From Opitutus sp. GAS368 (lineage in GTDB: Bacteria > Verrucomicrobiota > Verrucomicrobiia > Opitutales > Opitutaceae): 9,602 nucleotides of DNA. The position numbers and the translations under genes are program-made. Location of the stretch: the NCBI GenBank assembly GCA_945862035.1, contig CAMAXB010000103.1, forward strand, positions 1 to 9,602, read 5' to 3'. Position 1 is the first letter of the stretch, and each line of letters opens with the position of its first letter. Shown piece by piece: positions 6,925-9,602 of this stretch. The notes beneath the pieces are model-generated. The model was not told where the DNA came from, did not search any database, and saw only the letters and a list, made by a program, of their open reading frames with translations.

Positions 6925-8805
6925 TTAGAAGCCGCCCGCGGCGAAGGCCCAGAGAAGCACGGCCCCGAGCAGGAACCAGTAGACATAGGCGTGCAGGCTG
7001 CCGACGTGCAGGGCGCGGGCGCCAATGCCGACCAGGCCGACGACGCCGGCAAAGCCACGCACGATCACGCCGGCGAGAAAGATCTGCTCAACAAAATTCA
7101 GCAGCATCGCGAAGCGCTGCTGCACCTTGGCCACGTAATAATTGTAGAGACCGTCGAAGGATTCCTTCAGGAGCCCCAAGCCATCGAAGACAGCCGGGGC
7201 CTTGGCTTCGAGGGCATCGCCACCCAGGCGCTTGTAGAGCAACAGCGCAGAACCGGCACCGAGGACCATGACCGCCACGCTGACCGCGAGGATGATCGTG
7301 TGGTCGGAGCCGTGGGCGACGGGAATGAGGGCCCAAACCTCCGCGAAGGCGTTGCCGTAGATCGCGGTGTAGCCACCGACGATCGAGAGGATCGCAAGGA
7401 TCACCAACGGGAGCGTCATGCTGAGACCACCCTCATGAGCGTGCTCGGCTTCCTGGCTGCGCGGGGTGCCGAAGAAGACGATGCGCCAGAGCCGCACCAT
7501 GTAAAAGGACGTGAGGACCGCGGTCAGCGCCAGCAACGCGAAGACGGCGGTGTTGTTCTTCATCGCGAGGAAAAGGATCGCATCCTTGGAAAAGAAACCC
7601 GCGAGGTAGGGAAAGCCGATGATGGCCGCGACGCCAATCGTGAACGTGGAGAACGTCAGCGGCATCTTCCGGTTCAGGCCGCCCATACGGAAAATGTTCT
7701 GCTCGTGGTGGCAGCCATGAATAACCGAGCCCGAACCAAGGAACATCAGCGCCTTGAAAAAGGCGTGGGTCGTCAGGTGGAACATGGCGGCGCCGACGCC
7801 GACCGGCAGCACCATGGCGTGCATCATGCCCTCGCCCGCATGCTCGACCGCCATCGATCCGAGACCAAAGGCAGCGACCATGTAGCCGAGCTGGGAAAGC
7901 GTGGAGTAAGCGAGGACCTTCTTGATGTCGCTCTGCACGATCGCGCAAAGGGCCGCATACAACGCGGTCACCGTGCCGACCCACATGATGACCGTCAGGG
8001 CCTCAGGGACCATGAGCACCTGGATGCGGCAGAGCATGTAGATGCCGGCCGCGACCATGGTGGCGGCGTGGATCAGGGCGGATACGGGGGTCGGACCCTC
8101 CATCGCGTCCGGGAGCCACACGTGCAAGGGCATCTGAGCCGACTTGCCCATCGCCCCGCAGAACAGCAGGAGCGGAATGGCGGCGGTCACGACTGAGCCG
8201 GCGCCGATCTTCTCGGCGATGCCGTCGAGGCTGACCGTGCCGAGCGCGTAATAGCAGGCGATGATGCCGAGGAGGAAACCGAAGTCGCCGACGCGATTGA
8301 CGATGAAGGCCTTTTTGGAGGCGTCCGCCGCCGACTGCTTCTCGTGGTAGTGATTGATCAGCAGGTAGGAGCTGAAACCCACCAGTTCCCAGAAGATGAA
8401 CATCATGAACAGATTGTCGGCAAACACGATACCGATCATCGAGAACATGAAGACAGAAAGTCCGCCGAAGTAGCGGGCCTTGGCGGCGTCGTCGGCCATG
8501 TAGCCGAGCGAGAAGAGATGAACGCAGAATCCGACTACGCCGACGATGGCGAGCATCAGGGCCGCAAGGTCATCGTACTTGATTCCGATCGAGAGCGAAA
8601 AGTCCCCGAGGCGCAGCCACTCCTGCGAGAAAGCGAAGCGCTCTCCGCCAAAGGCAAGGGCCAGCGCGCCCGCGGCGACGAGCGCGGCGGCCGCGGACGA
8701 CACATACGACGCGATGCCGCCACGACGGCGCAGGAGGAGCGCAATCACCGCCGCGGAAACCAGCGGCGCGAGAAAAGCGAAAAGAGCGATGGAAGTGGAG
8801 GGCAC
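6925..8805 (-). CDS. nuoL: NADH-quinone oxidoreductase subunit L
   Basis: This is the distal antiporter-like proton-channel subunit of complex I, with the long C-terminal lateral helix that braces the membrane arm (626 aa; E. coli NuoL is 613). Channel residues are in place: Glu140 in FIFWELVGFSSYLLI (TM5), Lys221 in MGKSAQMPLHVWLPDAMEGP (TM7), His246 in ALIHAATM (TM8), Lys351 in THAFFKALMFLG (345-356) and Lys407 in GFFSKDAIL (TM12). The C-terminal part (about 500-626) fits a TM helix, the lateral helix with KESFDGLYNYYV (547-558), and a final membrane anchor. The start is a GTG (complement 8803-8805) giving MPSTSIALFAFLAPL; no ATG is available in frame just upstream. The upstream leader is pyrimidine-rich and part of an inverted-repeat element. 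Function is secure. Confidence 0.98.
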   Translation of the reverse strand: MPSTSIALFAFLAPLVSAAVIALLLRRRGGIASYVSSAAAALVAAGALALAFGGERFAFSQEWLRLGDFSLSIGIKYDDLAALMLAIVGVVGFCVHLFSLGYMADDAAKARYFGGLSVFMFSMIGIVFADNLFMMFIFWELVGFSSYLLINHYHEKQSAADASKKAFIVNRVGDFGFLLGIIACYYALGTVSLDGIAEKIGAGSVVTAAIPLLLFCGAMGKSAQMPLHVWLPDAMEGPTPVSALIHAATMVAAGIYMLCRIQVLMVPEALTVIMWVGTVTALYAALCAIVQSDIKKVLAYSTLSQLGYMVAAFGLGSMAVEHAGEGMMHAMVLPVGVGAAMFHLTTHAFFKALMFLGSGSVIHGCHHEQNIFRMGGLNRKMPLTFSTFTIGVAAIIGFPYLAGFFSKDAILFLAMKNNTAVFALLALTAVLTSFYMVRLWRIVFFGTPRSQEAEHAHEGGLSMTLPLVILAILSIVGGYTAIYGNAFAEVWALIPVAHGSDHTIILAVSVAVMVLGAGSALLLYKRLGGDALEAKAPAVFDGLGLLKESFDGLYNYYVAKVQQRFAMLLNFVEQIFLAGVIVRGFAGVVGLVGIGARALHVGSLHAYVYWFLLGAVLLWAFAAGGF

Positions 8806-8939
8806 GGAGGAAGGAAAAGGAGCGAGGAGCGAGTAGTGAGGAGCGAGTAGAAAGACAGCGCAGGCGGGCGGCGGAAGATGCGTTCGATGCTAGGTGGTGT
8901 GGATGCTCGCTACTCGCTACTCGATACTCGCTACTGGTT
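8806..8939. repeat. Inverted heptamer-repeat element, copy A (nuoK-nuoL gap)
   Basis: The whole gap between nuoK and nuoL is one element. The right arm (8906-8936) is four 7-bp units of consensus CTCGCTA (one is CTCGATA) followed by CTG. The left arm (8820-8850) is four units in the opposite orientation, variants of TAGCGAG (GAGCGAG, TAGTGAG), followed by TAG. Aligned as a hairpin, 23 of 28 heptamer positions pair. The arms enclose about 55 nt. A purine-rich plus-strand edge (8806-8819) runs up to the nuoL start codon, so the nuoL leader in mRNA is polypyrimidine. Only 3 nt separate the right arm from the nuoK stop codon. Copy B repeats the same design. Confidence 0.85.
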
Positions 8940-9242
8940 TCAGTTTTTCAGCGCGTTGAGTTCCTCGACCTGGATGGTCTGGCGCTTGCGGAAGAGGGCG
9001 ACGATGATGGCCAGTCCGACCGCGACCTCGGCGGCGGCGACGGTCAGGATAAAGAACACGAAGACATTGCCATCCATCGTGCCGTTGAAACGCGAGAAGG
9101 CGACGAGCGCGAGGGTCGAGGCGATGAGCATGAGCTCAAGGCACATGTAGATCACGAGCGTGTTCTTGCGCAGTAGCACGCCAAAGAAGCCGACCGCGAA
9201 CAGGGCGGCACTCAGCAGCAGGTAGTGATTTAGGCCAATCAT
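8940..9242 (-). CDS. nuoK: NADH-quinone oxidoreductase subunit K
   Basis: This small membrane subunit of complex I lies in the segment linking the antiporter-like channels to the quinone-binding part and contributes to the proton path. The length (100 aa) is exactly that expected. Three membrane helices are visible, at about 4-24, 29-49 and 59-85. The two conserved membrane glutamates fall at the same numbers as in E. coli: Glu36 in YMCLELMLIAS and Glu72 in TVAAAEVAVGLAI. The ATG start (complement 9240-9242) gives MIGLNHYLLLSAALFAVG. Its leader is pyrimidine-rich with no Shine-Dalgarno sequence. Unlike most nuo operons, where nuoJ, nuoK and nuoL nearly touch, this gene is flanked on both sides by copies of the same inverted-repeat element. 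Confidence 0.98.
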   Translation of the reverse strand: MIGLNHYLLLSAALFAVGFFGVLLRKNTLVIYMCLELMLIASTLALVAFSRFNGTMDGNVFVFFILTVAAAEVAVGLAIIVALFRKRQTIQVEELNALKN

Positions 9243-9387
9243 GCGGGAAGGGGAAGGAGTAGCGAGTAGCGGGTAGCGAGTAGTGAGTAGGAAGGCAGCG
9301 GCGAGCGGCGCATCGACGATAGCTCTGCGATCTGCGAGCCTGAGCGGCTCGAATGCTCGCTACTCGCTACTCGATGCTCGCTACTGA
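9243..9387. repeat. Inverted heptamer-repeat element, copy B (nuoJ-nuoK gap)
   Basis: This has the same architecture as copy A. The left arm (9260-9290) is TAGCGAG, TAGCGGG, TAGCGAG, TAGTGAG and then TAG. The right arm (9356-9386) is CTCGCTA twice, CTCGATG, CTCGCTA and then CTG. 24 of 28 heptamer positions pair. The shared edges are a purine-rich plus-strand stretch next to the gene start (9243-9256), RAAGRCAGCG just inside the left arm, and G(G/A)ATG before the right arm. The centre (about 65 nt) differs from copy A and contains its own hairpin, CGAGCC (9335-9340) with GGCTCG (9346-9351). It fills the gap completely, ending 1 nt from the nuoJ stop codon. Confidence 0.87.
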
Positions 9388-9602
9388 TCATTTGATATCC
9401 TCCAGGCCTTCGAAGCGCTTGCTGAGCACAATGACGCCCAGCATGGCAATCAGCAGCAGAAAGCCGACGATCTGCACGGGCAACAGGTAGGTCGTGAAGA
9501 GCTGCGCGCCGTAGTTGCGCAGGCTGGCCCCGACCGCCGGCGCGGTCGCCGCGGCATCCACGGCCGGCAGGGCATTCGTGGCCCGGGCAAAGGAGATCAG
9601 CC
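9388..9602 (-). CDS. nuoJ: NADH-quinone oxidoreductase subunit J, C-terminal part
   Basis: This is the C-terminal 70 codons of nuoJ; the rest lies beyond the right edge of the window. The stop is TGA (complement 9388-9390). The readable end includes RNYGAQLFTTYLLPVQIVGF, then LLLIAMLGVIVLSKRFEGLEDIK. This is the typical last membrane helix of NuoJ (in other bacteria FTKYLLPFEVASLLLLVALVGAI or similar), which sits beside NuoK in complex I. Position directly upstream of nuoK confirms the call. The stretch before that helix is rich in Ala and Pro and poorly conserved. Nothing can be said about its start or the genes before it. Confidence 0.93.
   Translation of the reverse strand, partial: LISFARATNALPAVDAAATAPAVGASLRNYGAQLFTTYLLPVQIVGFLLLIAMLGVIVLSKRFEGLEDIK

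Noticed and set aside
5881..8196. Very long open frame of 771 codons on the plus strand, opposite nuoM and nuoL
   Set aside because: It is the antisense shadow of two well-supported membrane-protein genes. Its protein is a low-complexity mix of His, Asp, Arg, Glu and Gly with no domain, as expected from reading the complement of hydrophobic codons in high-GC DNA.
8806..9387. Heptamer arms considered as a CRISPR array
   Set aside because: The units are 7 bp, contiguous without spacers and arranged as inverted arms, and there are no cas genes.

Overview
The window is high-GC bacterial DNA, and every convincing gene in it lies on the minus strand. Read in the direction of transcription, from right to left, it holds the end of a respiratory complex I operon (nuoJ partial, nuoK, nuoL, nuoM, nuoN), then a two-gene AbiE-type toxin-antitoxin locus, then an unusually long, two-part flavin-dependent thymidylate synthase (ThyX). 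The style of the Nuo proteins, the double-length ThyX and the lack of Shine-Dalgarno sequences suggest a member of the Verrucomicrobiota, perhaps Opitutaceae. That placement is inference from memory, not from a search.

Region 3842-9602 is the membrane-arm end of the nuo operon. NuoL, NuoM and NuoN are the three antiporter-like proton channels; NuoK and NuoJ belong to the membrane segment joining them to the rest of the enzyme. nuoL-nuoM and nuoM-nuoN are tightly packed (12 and 23 nt gaps). The nuoJ-nuoK and nuoK-nuoL gaps are instead each filled by a related element of about 135-145 bp. Each has two inverted arms built from four 7-bp units of consensus CTCGCTA, and each runs almost exactly from the stop codon of one gene to the start codon of the next. 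NuoM lacks the buried lysine of the E. coli TM7 proton path.

Region 3414-3841 has no convincing gene. It holds the AT-rich control region of the toxin-antitoxin genes, with two short dyads, one overlapping the antitoxin start codon. It also holds a perfectly adjacent 16-bp tandem duplication. Region 1765-3413 is the AbiEi-like antitoxin gene followed by the AbiEii-like nucleotidyltransferase toxin gene, joined by an ATGA overlap. Region 1466-1764 holds tandem imperfect repeats of about 30 bp that resemble the ends of some insertion sequences, plus a GC-rich hairpin ahead of thyX. The toxin-antitoxin pair therefore looks like accessory cargo between two housekeeping loci.

No clearly new multi-gene system is visible. 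The observations most worth following are the paired heptamer elements inside the nuo operon and the rewired NuoM channel.
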